Source: Schizochytrium sp. TIO01 (lineage: Eukaryota > Sar > Bigyra > Thraustochytrida > Thraustochytriidae). Taken from it: a DNA stretch of 64,000 bases. The stretch lies in assembly GCA_004764695.1 (NCBI GenBank), contig SMSO01000031.1:5317048-5381047 (forward strand). Direction: 5' to 3'. Position numbers and translations under genes: made by a program. Every line of letters begins with the position of its first letter. Within the stretch, counting starts at the first letter, position 1. Below are positions 11,165-23,004 of this stretch, in pieces. The notes below the pieces were generated by a model, which worked only from the letters and a program-made list of their open reading frames with translations, had not been told where the DNA came from and did no database searches.

Positions 11165-12214
11165 GAGGGAGGCAAGAATGGAGCCACCGATCCACACGGA
11201 GTACTTGCGCTCAGGGGGGGCGACGACCTTGATCTTCATGGTGGAGGGGGCAAGGGCGATCATCTCCTTCTCGAGACGAGCGGCAAGACCCTCGTACATG
11301 GTGGAGCCACCAGACATGACGATGTTGGCGTAGAGGTCCTTGCGGATATCGACGTCACACTTCATGATGGTCTGGAACATGGTGTCGTGGACACCCTGGG
11401 CCTCCTTGCCGATGAAGGACGGCTGGAAGAGAACCTCGGGGCAGCGGAAGCGCTCGTTGCCGATGGTGATGACGTTACCGTCCGGAAGCTCGTAGGACTT
11501 CTCGAGGGCGGAGGACTCGGCGGCGAGGCGCATCTCCTCGTCGAAGTCCTGGGCGACGTAGGCGAGCTTCTCCTTGATGTCACGGACAATTTCGCGCTCG
11601 GCGGTGGTGGTGAAGGAGTAGCCACGCTCGGTGAGGATCTTCATCATGTAGTCGGTGAGGTCACGGCCGGCAAGATCGATACGGAGAACGGCGTGCGGGA
11701 GAGCGTAACCCTCGTAGATGGGGACGGTGTGGGTGACACCATCACCAGAGTCGAGGACGGCACCGGTGGTACGACCAGAGGCGTAGAGGGAGAGAACGGC
11801 CTGGATGTTGACGTACATGGCGGGCACGTTGAAGGTCTCGAACATGATCTGGGTCATGCGCTCACGGTTGGCCTTGGGGTTGAGGGGGGCCTCGGTGAGG
11901 AGAACGGGGTGCTCCTCGGGGGCAACGCGGAGCTCGTTGTAGAAGGTGTGGTGCCAGATCTTCTCCATGTCGTCCCAGTTGGTCACGATACCGTGCTCAA
12001 TGGGGTACTTGAGGGTGAGGACACCACGCTTGGACTGGGCCTCATCACCGACATAGGCGTCCTTCTGGTCCATACCAACCATGATACCGGGGTGCTTGGG
12101 GCGGCCGACAATGGAGGGGAAGACGGCGCGGGGCGCATCGTCACCGGCGAAACCGGCCTTGCACATACCGGAGCCGTTGTCAATGACAAGGGCTTGAACT
12201 TCGTCGTCAGCCAT
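11084..12214 (-). CDS. ACT: Actin
   Basis: Conventional actin of 376 residues, the family's usual length, in one exon. All landmarks are visible: N-terminal [20 protein letters not shown], the phosphate loop DNGSGMCK, the second loop DSGDGVTH, the hydrophobic plug region, and the C-terminal VHRKCF. It forms microfilaments for motility, cytokinesis and trafficking. The start ATG at 12212-12214 lies in an AAAATGG context. GC-rich third positions create a long spurious open frame on the other strand. No actin-related-protein insertions are present, so this is actin itself rather than an ARP. Strong codon bias suggests high expression (inference). Confidence 0.99.
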
Positions 12215-12879
12215 TTTGCTTGTTGGGTGCTTGTTCTGCTACTGTTGAGTTGCTTCTTGAGCTCGAAGGTTGCGGGTTTGCTGTTGCCGGTGCCGCAGAT
12301 CTTGCACGCTTTCGCCCACGATCCCTCCCTCTACCACCTGCTCCACCCAGTGTGTTACTGAGACGCGCCTTTCTCAGTATCTAAAGCCCTCCTCTCACTA
12401 CCCATACACAATTCCCCTCTACTCGCCTCAGTGTGCTGTGAGGTGCTGTGAGGGGTCATTTCTCCTAGGTACTCCCAAGCACCTTCAAACTTTTCAGGAG
12501 GGGTCTCGTCAAAAAAGCAAGACCTTTCTCAGTGGGGATGTGTGGGGCTCCACTGGGCTTCGTTTTGCCTACCTTGGGCGTGCATTGAGAGGGCGAAAGA
12601 GGTCAAAAAGAAGTGTGCGCTTTTGAAAGATTTTCTTCTTTTGCCCTCTCAGACTCTCTTTCTTTCTTTCTTTTCTTTCGCCTTCTTTCCTCTGTTTCGA
12701 AACGAAACCCTTTCTTTCGAAGCAGCTTTCGATTGAAAGATAAATCAGTCAATCCTTTCCTCCCTTCAGCGCCACATTAATTAATACCTCTGTTTGCAAA
12801 CCCTTCTGTTTCTTAACATTTTACAAAACTCACTCTCTTTCGTCTCGACCCTCAAAGCTGGTACTTTGTGGATAGCCCC

Positions 12880-12901
12880 CTGCTACCGTAAACGGTAGCA
12901 G
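12880..12901. promoter_or_regulatory. Perfect 10-bp-arm palindrome upstream of actin
   Basis: CTGCTACCGT, two bases (AA), then ACGGTAGCAG: exact reverse-complement arms. It lies about 670 bases upstream of the actin ATG. It could be a dimeric transcription-factor site or a small hairpin; the function is not shown by sequence alone. Confidence 0.35.
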
Positions 12902-13016
12902 TTCGGTGGTAGAAGTGATTTTAAAAAGCGCTTTTCGCTTTTCGCTTTTCTTTTAGAATGTGTTTTTATCCAAATTAGTTGATTCCAAAGAATGAACGCG
13001 CGGTGACGAAGTTGCA

Positions 13017-13050
13017 CGCTCGCTCGCTCGCTCGCTCGCTCACTCGCTCA
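13017..13050. repeat. (GCTC)n / (ACTC)n tract
   Basis: About eight GCTC/ACTC units; the reverse complement of the GAGC tract found before the ankyrin gene. Confidence 0.85.
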
Positions 13051-16000
13051 CTGGAGAGGCGTGGAGCGCGGGGCGCGAGTCTACAGGAAGGACCTCGCGA
13101 AGGCCGCAGAATCCCTGTCGGCAGCAGCGTAGTTGCACAACTTCGGGGCAGCGAGGGCGGCCCCGAGGCAAGAATGACCTCCCTTTGGCAACGCGGACTA
13201 TTTTATTGATGATGTTTTGTTCATTGATTTTTTATTTATTTATTGTAATTATTAAAAATAAAACATTCTTCTTTTATCCCAGTTTATACGTGTATTTATT
13301 TATCAGAAGCTTTTGGAGATTGACTAACAATTACTATCATGAGCATCAATATTGAATACAGACATACATACATACATACATACATACGCGCACATAGCAT
13401 ACATAGATAATACAGTAGGCCTAAGTGTATTGTGTAAAATTGATAGCGAGTTGAAGAGGGGGCAGTTTACTTTGCTGGCCTAGCTCTATCTCAAAAGAGT
13501 CGCCGTCAAGTTGCTTGGAATGATCCGCACCCGACAGAAGAATAGCCAAAAGAGTTTCATTAATGCGCTTTGACGCCCTTGATTGAAGGATTGTGACAAC
13601 GACGACTGCATCATATTGGAGGCTACTTACTTAATTCGCACACCTCACGTTTCCACAAAAATCTCATGTTTTCACGTGAAATGTGAAGCACTCCTGGGGA
13701 GCTTTTGAGGTTGGCTTGCTCGAAATATGGAGAAGCCCGTGGCTGCGGCTGGGGGAAGTCCAGGTTTGAACAATTGAGCGGTGAAGTGGCCAACTCAAGC
13801 GTGATAGGAGCTGTGTCGAGAATAGCAGTGCAAATACTCCAAGCAGACCTTTTGACACGATCGTACGAATTTTCATTCTTGATTATCTATCTCATTATAT
13901 ATTTTTCAGAAAGATTGTTCAACTCTTTTTTCTTCTTTTTTATATGTTTTTCTTTTTTAATTTTATTAAATTAATTGGAAAATTTGGAAAGACAAACTAA
14001 AAAATAAAAATAGAAGAGTGCGATAATAAATGAGTTGAAGATTTGGCCTCCTTCCCCATATGCAAATCCTTGATCAATCAAGCCATTGTGTAGATGGAAC
14101 CCCCCCCTTTCCTTCCCCTTGCAGCGGACGCTACCTGTCTGTAGGTAGTAACTTGAAGCTCCTCCGCTTGGCCGCCTCCCTCGTGTTCCACGGCAGCAAA
14201 GTCAAAGTTCTTGGAGGCGGGCCTTCATCACATTTTACTAAAAGCTAATTTCTTTCCACCTTTGAGCCTTTGAACACCTACGTACTTGTTGTAGTAGGAA
14301 TAAGGATTGTAAAACTTCTCGATGACTCATTTGCACACGACAACGACGATCACATGTGAATCATTGAATTATTAACGAACGGTGCAAATGAGCCCTTGGA
14401 GGAAGAATCGTTTTGCCCTGAGCGTGTTTCGTTGCTTAGTAGTAGCAGTCAAATTGACCTTTACCCGCCTCCTTCGTTGATTTATTACTAGCTAGTACAG
14501 ATGTACGAACGAGCAAATCCACGCAACGATTTCGACAACACTTAAACACAGCAGTGCCGTGCAATCAGGCAACTTGATGCTATTCGATAGACTAGCAAGC
14601 TTTAGATTGGAATTTTACAAGGTAAATCTAATGTCGTCATTCTCAAAATGGATCTCTGCTTTCGTAGGGTATATATATATAAGCTGAGATGCAACAAGAG
14701 TCAACGAGTGGAGCTATACCAACTTGAATGTCTAGGATAGTTCAAGCTAGTAGCACGAACATTGCCTGATGGATCGACCTTATTCCCGGAACATAAAGAT
14801 TAGTCCCATTTTCGCCAACGGGACTTACCTGGGTTTGATCGTGAGACCCAAAATTGAACAAAGACTCCCGGAATGCTAAAGAGAAATCTGCAACGATTAA
14901 AAAAATAATAAAAAACATTGAATACATGCGCTGCTTGGGGGTTGACATTCAATAAAAGCTGGCAGGGATGTGCAATTGCCACCTTACCACCTCGTTTTGC
15001 AGGCAGACAATCTTTGGGCGAACAGAACACTGAAGACAATTTCCAGGTTTTTCACTATCTAGGAGGATGTCGCCTGCCGTGGGGCTGGATCGGATGTTGC
15101 TGGAAGTCCTGTCCTGAACAAAGGCTTCTAATTCACTGCAGTGTCGAATCGCCCAATAGCGCTCAAACTATCACTTCGGGTAATGTCTTAACCCAGAAAG
15201 CCAACTGGAATACAACCAACTACTGATAGACACACCAAATTTGAAGATAGATTGTCATGATCTAGAACACCCAGAGAGGGAGGTTGATTTACTTCTTCTA
15301 GTAACCACGCAATTAGACGAGACTTGAGAATTTCATTTCACCGTTAAAAGATCAATCATCAGAATGTCCACCTCAGAACTTGTGCACTACTAGCATTGCA
15401 TGTTCAACTCCGAGTCCCTCCCGTTAGGCATTGGGCAGCAAGATTGGGCGGAATGCTCTCACAGCCACAATCGTGCCATTGCATTAAATTAGCAGCCTGA
15501 TTCACACCCAGCAAAACTCGAAGCAAGCCAACTATTCTTGACACCTGACACGAGTATCGAAAGCATGGATCGCAATTTGCCCGAGCACTCACCGTATTAA
15601 CATGAAACTTAATCTAATTCAACCTGGAAAGCAAACGTAGAAATATTTTGCACCTGTCAGCTCGTAGTAGGCGCCTACAGCTTGGTTATGAGAGACAAAA
15701 ACTTGAACTCCCTCGCCCGCTGAGAAGCTCGAAAGATGGGATAAAGTTGCTTTCCAATCAATTTTCGCCTCATCCTGAAGCAGACCTCATCCTGAAGCAG
15801 ACATTAGCCGAAGCAAAGCACGCTCTCGGTGGGTCTGGAGATTTGTTAATGAGTTGAATTATCGATCACTCACTTCGTTCAAGTTTGTTTCTTTGGCTCT
15901 TTTATGATTGATTTCAAGAGATCTCGTATGTTTCGTATGTTTTTTGGATGCTACTGGGAACAGCTAAATCGAATATTAGGAAAATGCGGTCATATGCACA

Positions 16001-17406
16001 ATGTGAACATTATTGAGGCGCGCGACATGGGCGCGTGAACGCAGCTAAAGCTCGTGGCGCACGCACCTTCACTCGCTCAATGGGGGCAAATGCCGCTCCC
16101 AGACTGCTAGCCAGGGAGTCGAGGTGGTCGCTGCGAGTCTGGAAAGGAGCATTGTCAGGTCCCACGCTCGTTGTAGCACAGGCTTCGATTCATTGGACTT
16201 GCTTTGGGAGAAGGGTCGAAGAAAACAAATCCAAAGTAAATTAATGTTCATGCTGTTTTTTATTTTGTTTGTTCTTACAATCAGTGATTACAAATCTTTA
16301 TTTCTACTTAAAATTGAAATGTTAACTGTACCTCTAGCTAGAGTAAACCGGTACTAGGTACTGTACTTACTTGCAAGAGCTGAGGCGTCGAATGTAATAC
16401 AATCTCACCCCGTCAAAATGGAAGACGTTCTACCTATCATATGATATTGAAAGCTCGTGAAGGCGGGTCAGCAAGATAGTTTTAGTCATAATAACGATTG
16501 GCAGGTAGGCAAACCTTAGTACCGGGACTTCTGAAGGTTCGTTTTTAGCTGCTTTATAAATTAATATTTTTATTTATTTATTTTTAAATTAAAAGTTAAA
16601 CCAAAACAAATCAATCGTTTTCATAAATTTTCTAAACTTATTTTTTAAAAAAAATTGTTTTGTTTTGTTTTGCTCAAGTTTTAGGCGAATAAAAATAAAA
16701 CGAAACTAAAACTTTGTTGTGGTTCGAAGTTTGTTTTAGTAGTAATAAGCATTTTAGTTGAAGAACCAGGATTGCAAGCGACTCAAGAGCACTCAAGCGC
16801 ATCCATCTTCACCCACCCACGCATATAGAACGTCCGATAAGGCCAATGCCAATGCCTCTCTTCTCGATTGCCGAGTTCATCCTCACCCTGGCGAGAATTC
16901 ATAGTAGTTTTGCGAGTCTTCAATGGTTTATCGAGTATGCAATGAACCATGGCTGCATTGAAGAAGCCAAGAACCATGAACGACGAGCAGTTTGTTTAGC
17001 CTCTTTTGGCTTGGCGAGCTAACGATCCATTCTGCCAATCTTGTCACCCAGCTGCACTGCACGAGGTAGCTGACTTCGAAGATCTTCTTCCTCCCCACTC
17101 CGGCAGCAGTGGCATCGACGGTAGGTATGAAGATGACACCACTTTCCCTGAGGTCTTGAAGTTTTCCACGAACTTGGAGCCATCCTGAAGCGGCTAGGAA
17201 CCGAAGAATAACAGTGCCTGGAATCCCAGGCAGGCAGGCAGGCAGGCAGGCTGGCTGGCCTGCTGAGAGTCAGTCAGTCAGCCAGTCGGTCGACCCGAAT
17301 GGTATGATCGCGAGTTCGTCTTCTTCGTCGAAGTTCTTTAAGTTGGAATTGCACACGAGGTACAAACTTCTTCTCCAAAAACTAGCCAAGGAATCAGGCA
17401 AACTAC

Positions 17407-17478
17407 CCACTCGCTCGCTCACTAACTCACTCGCTCGCTCGCTCACTCGCTCACTCACTAACTCACTCACTCACTCAG
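17407..17478. repeat. (GCTC/ACTC/ACTA)n tandem array
   Basis: Interrupted tetranucleotide array of CTCG/CTCA units, related to the 13.03-kb tract. Confidence 0.85.
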
Positions 17479-18470
17479 GATCACGGTAGCTAGCTCAAGC
17501 TGCCAGACCTCGTCCTCCCGCCAGCCAAGCTTACGATCTCTTGCGTTTATTGGACTCCATCGCCACCTCCCTCGCTGCTCCACCTTCCTGATCGCGTGCT
17601 TTGCAGGAGACGGGCAAGCACGAGTGAGTGTACTTGCGGAGCGGGGGGTGTGCGCACCCCTTGTCGCGTAATGTTGGCGGCAGCGGCATTGCGGGGAGAT
17701 GGGGGCGAAGCAATGGCCAGGAGCGAGGCGGTCTATGGCGGAGCGCACAAGACCCGGGGTTGACACACCGGGAGAAGGACAGTCACCAAGTTGGCGCTCG
17801 ATATCGACAGAAGGCCTCAAGCTAGACTCGGACCACGAGGATCAGCTTGGCCGATTGCGCGTAAACCACGAAAGTGCCTGTGATTTAGAAGATGAGCTGC
17901 AGGGCGGGGAAGGACGTGCAGAGATGAAGTGAGTGGGAAGCAGCATAGTGTAGCAGGCAGTGTGAAAGGTGAAGCGAGATTATCACCATTGCAAATCATC
18001 AACATCAAAACCAGGGCAAAGTTTGGAGCAGGCAGCCGCGGTGCAAGTCTGGAGACAGACCCACTCTTGAATTTTTTGAGAATGATAACTTCCTCGGGCT
18101 GAGTTTGTGCGAAGCTGCATGAATTTAGTGTGTGAAGCGTGAAAGAGCCCACTAGCACACGTGCCTGTGGAGTAGAGAAGTAGCATTATCGTGATGGATG
18201 TTTTCAGGATTCGAAAGGGATAGCCGGGTCTCTCTTCCGTAAGAATGCCAAAAGAGCCGCAAACGAAACAGTCTGGCTGGTTGTGTGGTTGTGTGGTCCT
18301 TTACCTATATTTACTCTTCTTGCTATTCTTGACAGCGAGCCATTCTTCCACAGAGCCAGAGATGCAATATTCACCCTAGTTTAAGTAGACTTGAGCGCTG
18401 CTATTGGCTTGTTTGATAGGCTTGTAGGTACCCGACCTGGTAGATGAAAGGAAAGAAAATACTGAAGACG

Positions 18471-18488
18471 ATCTTCTTGCAAGAAGAT
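18471..18488. repeat. 18-bp perfect palindrome
   Basis: ATCTTCTTGCAAGAAGAT equals its own reverse complement. It lies in gene-free DNA; significance unknown. Confidence 0.5.
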
Positions 18489-19822
18489 GGATCATTTGTA
18501 TTGCCAGAGCGTGTGTGCAGGTAGGTAGTAAATACACATCCTTGCAAAGTTAAAACTTGAGATCTTAGATTCATAATTATACTATACTAGTCAACAAGCA
18601 CGGTACGAATCACAGAATTGTAGCTTATTCTATAGAGACCGCCGCATCTGCGTGCACCGCTCGAGTGAGCGAGCGTGTGATGAGTATGTAAGTAGTAACT
18701 TGCAAGCACGCAAGTTACAATAAGAGGAACAAAACAGGCGACGTACTTCGAATTAGGAACGAGGTGGTTTTCTTTCTTTTTTGAGAACACATTCACGAAA
18801 CAAATTAAAATAAAGAAACCAAATTAATGTCCAACTTCAAAATTAAAGTGGGTACTACCGTACTGCTTTGTCTTTAAATTATTAGCTCAGGTACGCACCC
18901 CGTTGGCAGTCGTTTCATCATTTTTCACGAAAATGGGTAGACCTGCCACGTACGGTACCTGCCTGTCCTAGCTAGCTGACCGGCTTGGTGGCTTGCAGTA
19001 CCTCCTTGGCTTCTATTCTCTGTGTCTAGAGCACACTCTTACTATCCCTTGCAACTCGAAGCAGTCGCAATTCAGAGCCCAAGGCGTCTCCTCATCCTGA
19101 ATGATATTAATTATCATCAACAACAGCAACTTCAACAACCATGCATGTTCTACTTGCTGACTTTTAAATTTTCCTTCTCGGAAGTATTTTTACACTCCTT
19201 ATGTGGCACGTGCAATAGGGCTCCTTGGTCGCACGTGCACGTCGTGTATGATGTGTGTAGCAGCTTCATCAAGAGAAAGACTTTCAATTTCCTTATTCTT
19301 CATAACAAATCGATTACCTACTCTTTAGCTTCCATCCTTTAGCGTGCACCTCTGCGCTGCAGTGTACGATACTGCACTGCCAGCACTTCGCCACAGCTTG
19401 CACAGTTCAACTTGGAAATGCAGGCAGCATCAACGACGCACAAGCAGTAAGTGCTATTGGTAATGCTTAGATAGTAGCTAAGCAGGCGCTAATAAGATTC
19501 GTAACAACACCTCTTTCACAAAATTTGTTTAAAACTTAGTACGTACGTAGAATTTTTATCTCTCATAGATATATTATTTTTTATTTTTATTTTTTTATTT
19601 ATTCATAAAATGAAATTAGAATAGCTCTTGATGCTATAGTTACAACTTGAAGTTTGCCTGCACGTCGCTGTTTTGCTCGAGTATAGTCAGAGGCAACTCA
19701 TCTAAACTTTTTACTCACCTAAACTTTTTAGCATGGAGTAAAAGCCGGAGCCCAAACAATCACTCATTACTCGAGTATTTTACATTTAAAATTTCAGTTA
19801 AACTAGTGCACCTTAGTAGATG

Positions 19823-22534
19823 TCACTGTGAACTCAGCATGACCATAGATAAAACTTTGGAGCGAAGATCTTCAAGAATTTGATGAGGCATGGGCAACTC
19901 TTTGCATGTCGAATTTATCTCAAGATCTTTGTAAGTGCCCTGCACAGTGTCCAAGGGCATGCGAATGGACCCGCATTGAATTGATGCGTTGCCTGATGGT
20001 GTGTAATAGCGATTATTTTGCAAAACAAGCCGTGTTGTTTCATTTTCACAACCAGCTGCAAGTGTGCCAATTTTGTTGTCCTTGCCTCGTGCGAGGTAGC
20101 AGTCATTATTCGCAAAAACATGGGCGTGGCCTAGTTGAAATTTGTCCACATTAAAGCAATTCTGCCCGTCGTAAGGATAAACAACAACAAAGTTTGCGCG
20201 AAATATTGAATCGTGGCCTCCGTAATCCATCTTGAGCCCTTCTGAGTTGAACATAGCGTTGCTCTCAATATGATAAAAAGAGCTCCCGTCATCATTGTCT
20301 ACTGCTTGTGATGCCCCATAATTAGCAAATATCAGATTTGCAGAAATGCGCGTTGGCAAGGCGTCGAAACCGTGTTGTCCTGAAGCATCCCAAAGCAATG
20401 GCATACGATCCCAACTATTGATTGCGCCATGATCACCTGACTCACGACATGTGTTAAAGATGAGGTTCCCATGTACAATATTGCCACCCCCGAATCCGTC
20501 GTTAAAGTTAATAGCCGCGCGAGGAAGATTGAAAAATACGTTGTCCTCTAGCCTCGTTCCACAGCTTTTCGCTTGAAACCATGCGCTGGACTGTTTTTCG
20601 TAAATACCAATCTCGCGAACCACGTTTCGTCGAACGATGCTTCCCCGAGGCTGCCGACCGTCGCGTCCATCCCATTCCTGAGTTATCCCCCATGAAGCCA
20701 TTGCTGACTCCCCAAGCCATGCAAACTCGTTATCCTCCAACACCGCCCCACGCACATGACCATAGAGCATCACGCCGTTGCCATCGAGGCGCATAAAGTC
20801 ACACTTAGAAATAAGAACCTGACTCACATCCTCCATGAGTACCGCCGCCCCTTTGTACAATGCCCAGTCTCCACCAGATGGAACACCGTACCGCTCGAGA
20901 TATGTCATCTTCGTGTCTCGAAGAGATACTTGCGACAACGTGATATTTGTTGTGTTGCGCATGGTAATAAGTGACTGCAACTTTGGAATTACTAACTCAA
21001 GTACTCCATCGCTATGGAAATTCTCTAATGTACTTGAATTTACAAGGAGTTTCAATTCGCGAGTGTGACGGTTAAAAAAATATTCACCAGGAGCGTCTAG
21101 CTCTTCAGCTACATTTTCAATGTACCATGTACCACTTATCAGCCGGGTATCCCCTTTACGGCACCACTTTGCAGCATAGCCGCACTCATCACAAGCGCAC
21201 CAGCTTCGTCCACCTTGAGACCCTCCACGGGAGAATCTTAATATATTTGCTGGCTGCTCATGCTTGCTCACACTCCACATGTTCGTAAACCAGCTTTGTG
21301 AGTGCCATGCATGGATGACTGCTGGGCCAGCAGCGGCATCTACCCAACTTCGCATACGACGACCTTCAGTACTATTTTCATAGAGCTCTAGACCCACAGG
21401 CAGCTCAAGCTGTGCACGTCTAACACAGCGCCGGTCTACCTGAGCCCATCCACCGGCTGAAGCATTTCCACACCAATAAGAGGGCTGTTCCTCTAAATCC
21501 CACATTGAGCTGCACATGCCCCCTCGACCTGAGGTGTATTGGTTGTATTCTGGCATCGTGGAATCATTCTTGATGAATCCTGAAGGATTCTTAGAGTCAC
21601 TCAAATCCACAAACGTCGACTTTGGGGACTGAGAGGGCGTCGGCTTGATCCATTCCTTGACAGCCCCTGCCCTTATGCTCACATGTCCTGAAAGTGGGCT
21701 TGCATAACCCCATTGATCCCGTTCTGTATTTCCATTGGGCCAACGAGCACGTTGGAAACGAACGTGTGGATTTACCCCAAATAGGCTTTCAATTTCCTTG
21801 ATATTCTCGTCGTCTACCTTGGTTGTAAGTAGTGTTGTCTTGGGTACGGGACCCTCTTGAAGTGAGCTATTGTTCAGGAAGAGGCGGATTAATTTGCCGC
21901 CACTTAACCAAGCGCTTCCTCGTAGTGGTGCAGATATTGTAAGATTTGCGTCATTTGGACCAAGCTCAATTGTCTGATTTAAAAAATGTACTCCGGGAGA
22001 CAATTCAATTTTCGTGCAGCAGCAAAGACTGTTTTTCTTTTCTCCCATCATCCTTGAACGATGTCTTCGAGATCCCGAGATAGCCTCATGTACAGTCTTG
22101 TATGCTTGTTCAGGACCAACCTTTAGAATGAGACAATGTTGGTCATTCAGGGAAGCTTTTACTTGTCTTTGCTCTGAAAGCAGTCTTCTTGTCATCTTGA
22201 GCTCTACAATGCCCTTTGCATAAGCTTCGGAGGGACTGTCACTGCACCACTTTGATAATTCTAATGCTTCGTCTAGATCAACAGAATTTTGTGGCAAAAC
22301 AGGCGCAAAAGCTTTTGCAATACTTCGTGCTCCACATTCCAAGTCCTTTGCAGAGACTTCATCAGAAAAAGCCCCATAACCCCAGAAATGCGAAGTCCAA
22401 AATCTTAATTGAGCTCCTGTTACCTGGACCCCTGGAGCAGTGCCTTGTGTTGAATCTATCCCGCTCGTGAACGCAACAAAGTCCAAAAGGAGTACTAGAA
22501 GCAGAACTGACAAGATTTCCAGTACCAGCACCAT
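19823..22534 (-). CDS. Secreted parallel beta-helix protein, probable carbohydrate-active enzyme
   Basis: The 903-residue protein starts with a clear signal peptide (about residues 1-24, a Leu/Val-rich core after MVLVLEILS). The middle and C-terminal half (about 530-860) has the Asn-rich, short beta-strand pattern of a right-handed parallel beta helix (pectin-lyase fold), e.g. NNTNITLSQVSLRDT, LEDNEFAWLG, IVRRNVVREIG, LEDNVFFNL, ISANLIFANYG. Conserved-looking acidic patches GDHGAINSWDR and DNDDGSSF resemble active-site segments of bacterial beta-helix glycosidases and lyases, possibly GH141-like (inference). Many N-x-S/T sites and cysteines fit secretion. A single exon read from ATG 22532-22534. 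The substrate is not visible. A tandem sulfatase lies 5 kb away, so sulfated polysaccharide is a reasonable guess. Confidence 0.8.
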   Translation of the reverse strand: MVLVLEILSVLLLVLLLDFVAFTSGIDSTQGTAPGVQVTGAQLRFWTSHFWGYGAFSDEVSAKDLECGARSIAKAFAPVLPQNSVDLDEALELSKWCSDSPSEAYAKGIVELKMTRRLLSEQRQVKASLNDQHCLILKVGPEQAYKTVHEAISGSRRHRSRMMGEKKNSLCCCTKIELSPGVHFLNQTIELGPNDANLTISAPLRGSAWLSGGKLIRLFLNNSSLQEGPVPKTTLLTTKVDDENIKEIESLFGVNPHVRFQRARWPNGNTERDQWGYASPLSGHVSIRAGAVKEWIKPTPSQSPKSTFVDLSDSKNPSGFIKNDSTMPEYNQYTSGRGGMCSSMWDLEEQPSYWCGNASAGGWAQVDRRCVRRAQLELPVGLELYENSTEGRRMRSWVDAAAGPAVIHAWHSQSWFTNMWSVSKHEQPANILRFSRGGSQGGRSWCACDECGYAAKWCRKGDTRLISGTWYIENVAEELDAPGEYFFNRHTRELKLLVNSSTLENFHSDGVLELVIPKLQSLITMRNTTNITLSQVSLRDTKMTYLERYGVPSGGDWALYKGAAVLMEDVSQVLISKCDFMRLDGNGVMLYGHVRGAVLEDNEFAWLGESAMASWGITQEWDGRDGRQPRGSIVRRNVVREIGIYEKQSSAWFQAKSCGTRLEDNVFFNLPRAAINFNDGFGGGNIVHGNLIFNTCRESGDHGAINSWDRMPLLWDASGQHGFDALPTRISANLIFANYGASQAVDNDDGSSFYHIESNAMFNSEGLKMDYGGHDSIFRANFVVVYPYDGQNCFNVDKFQLGHAHVFANNDCYLARGKDNKIGTLAAGCENETTRLVLQNNRYYTPSGNASIQCGSIRMPLDTVQGTYKDLEINSTCKELPMPHQILEDLRSKVLSMVMLSSQ

Positions 22535-23004
22535 CTTCCTCTATCAGTGCGTTAGGCCTTTCTCACTAGAAACTTGCGCGCACAGAGTCACGATACGAAG
22601 TTGTCGGGCACACACGCAAGCCAAGATACATGCAAGAAGGACTGGCGTTTCTCCAGCACAGAGCAACGCCCAACCTTATTTTCAATCACAAACGAATGGA
22701 AACAACTTGATAAGATATTTCTTGTTTGGGGTTCTAATTCTTGCGTCACACGCCTAAGGTATACTATAGCAGTACCCGTTAGGGTCCTCTCAGTATTCAC
22801 AAGAAAGATTTGATGAATTAGTAATAGCACACAGCGTGAAGAAACAAACGCTGATAGGTCACAACAGAAACTCGTAGAGGTCATTAAAACAAACATGCTA
22901 ATTTAACAGGACAGGCTAATGAGTAAAGAGGTGGGAACATGCTCGAAAACGCAGGACTTTTGAAAGGTTAGCTTTCCTGGCACATCAAAGTTAATGTAAA
23001 CATG
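22535..23004. other. Short spacer between two (-) genes
   Basis: Holds the beta-helix gene's 5' flank and the GDAP2 3' flank. No other feature recognised. Confidence 0.6.

Larger units (their letters stand above)
12215..13250. other. Actin 5' flank: promoter and leader region
   Basis: Non-coding region upstream of actin (read leftward). It contains a CT-rich stretch (about 12640-12740, CTTTC/TTTCTTTC runs), a perfect 22-base palindrome at 12880-12901, three direct GCTTTTC-type units at about 12929-12955, and a (GCTC)n tract at 13017-13050. These are candidate elements of a strong promoter, but no transcription start is visible. Confidence 0.5.
13251..19822. other. Gene-poor, AT-rich 6.6-kb stretch
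   Basis: No gene that I can support. Only short open frames occur, none with recognisable domains. Visible structures: (CATA)n at about 13364-13386; (GCAG)n at about 17227-17260; GCTC/ACTC arrays at 17407-17478; a 17-base direct repeat at about 15770-15803; an 18-base perfect palindrome at 18471-18488. A GC-richer patch (about 17000-17950) has several short frames on both strands that could be a decayed gene, but no frame holds together. Confidence 0.6.

Noticed and set aside
10943-12361. 472-codon open frame on the plus strand opposite actin
   Set aside because: It mirrors the actin gene exactly and has a Gly/Val/Asp/Leu-rich composition typical of the complement of a GC3-biased gene; only actin shows real homology.
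17000-17950. GC-richer patch with several short frames on both strands, possibly a pseudogene
   Set aside because: No frame could be extended into a recognisable protein and flanking tetranucleotide arrays explain part of the composition.
13251-19822. Search for retrotransposon remnants in the gene-poor stretch
   Set aside because: No reverse transcriptase, integrase or long terminal repeat signature was found in any frame by eye.
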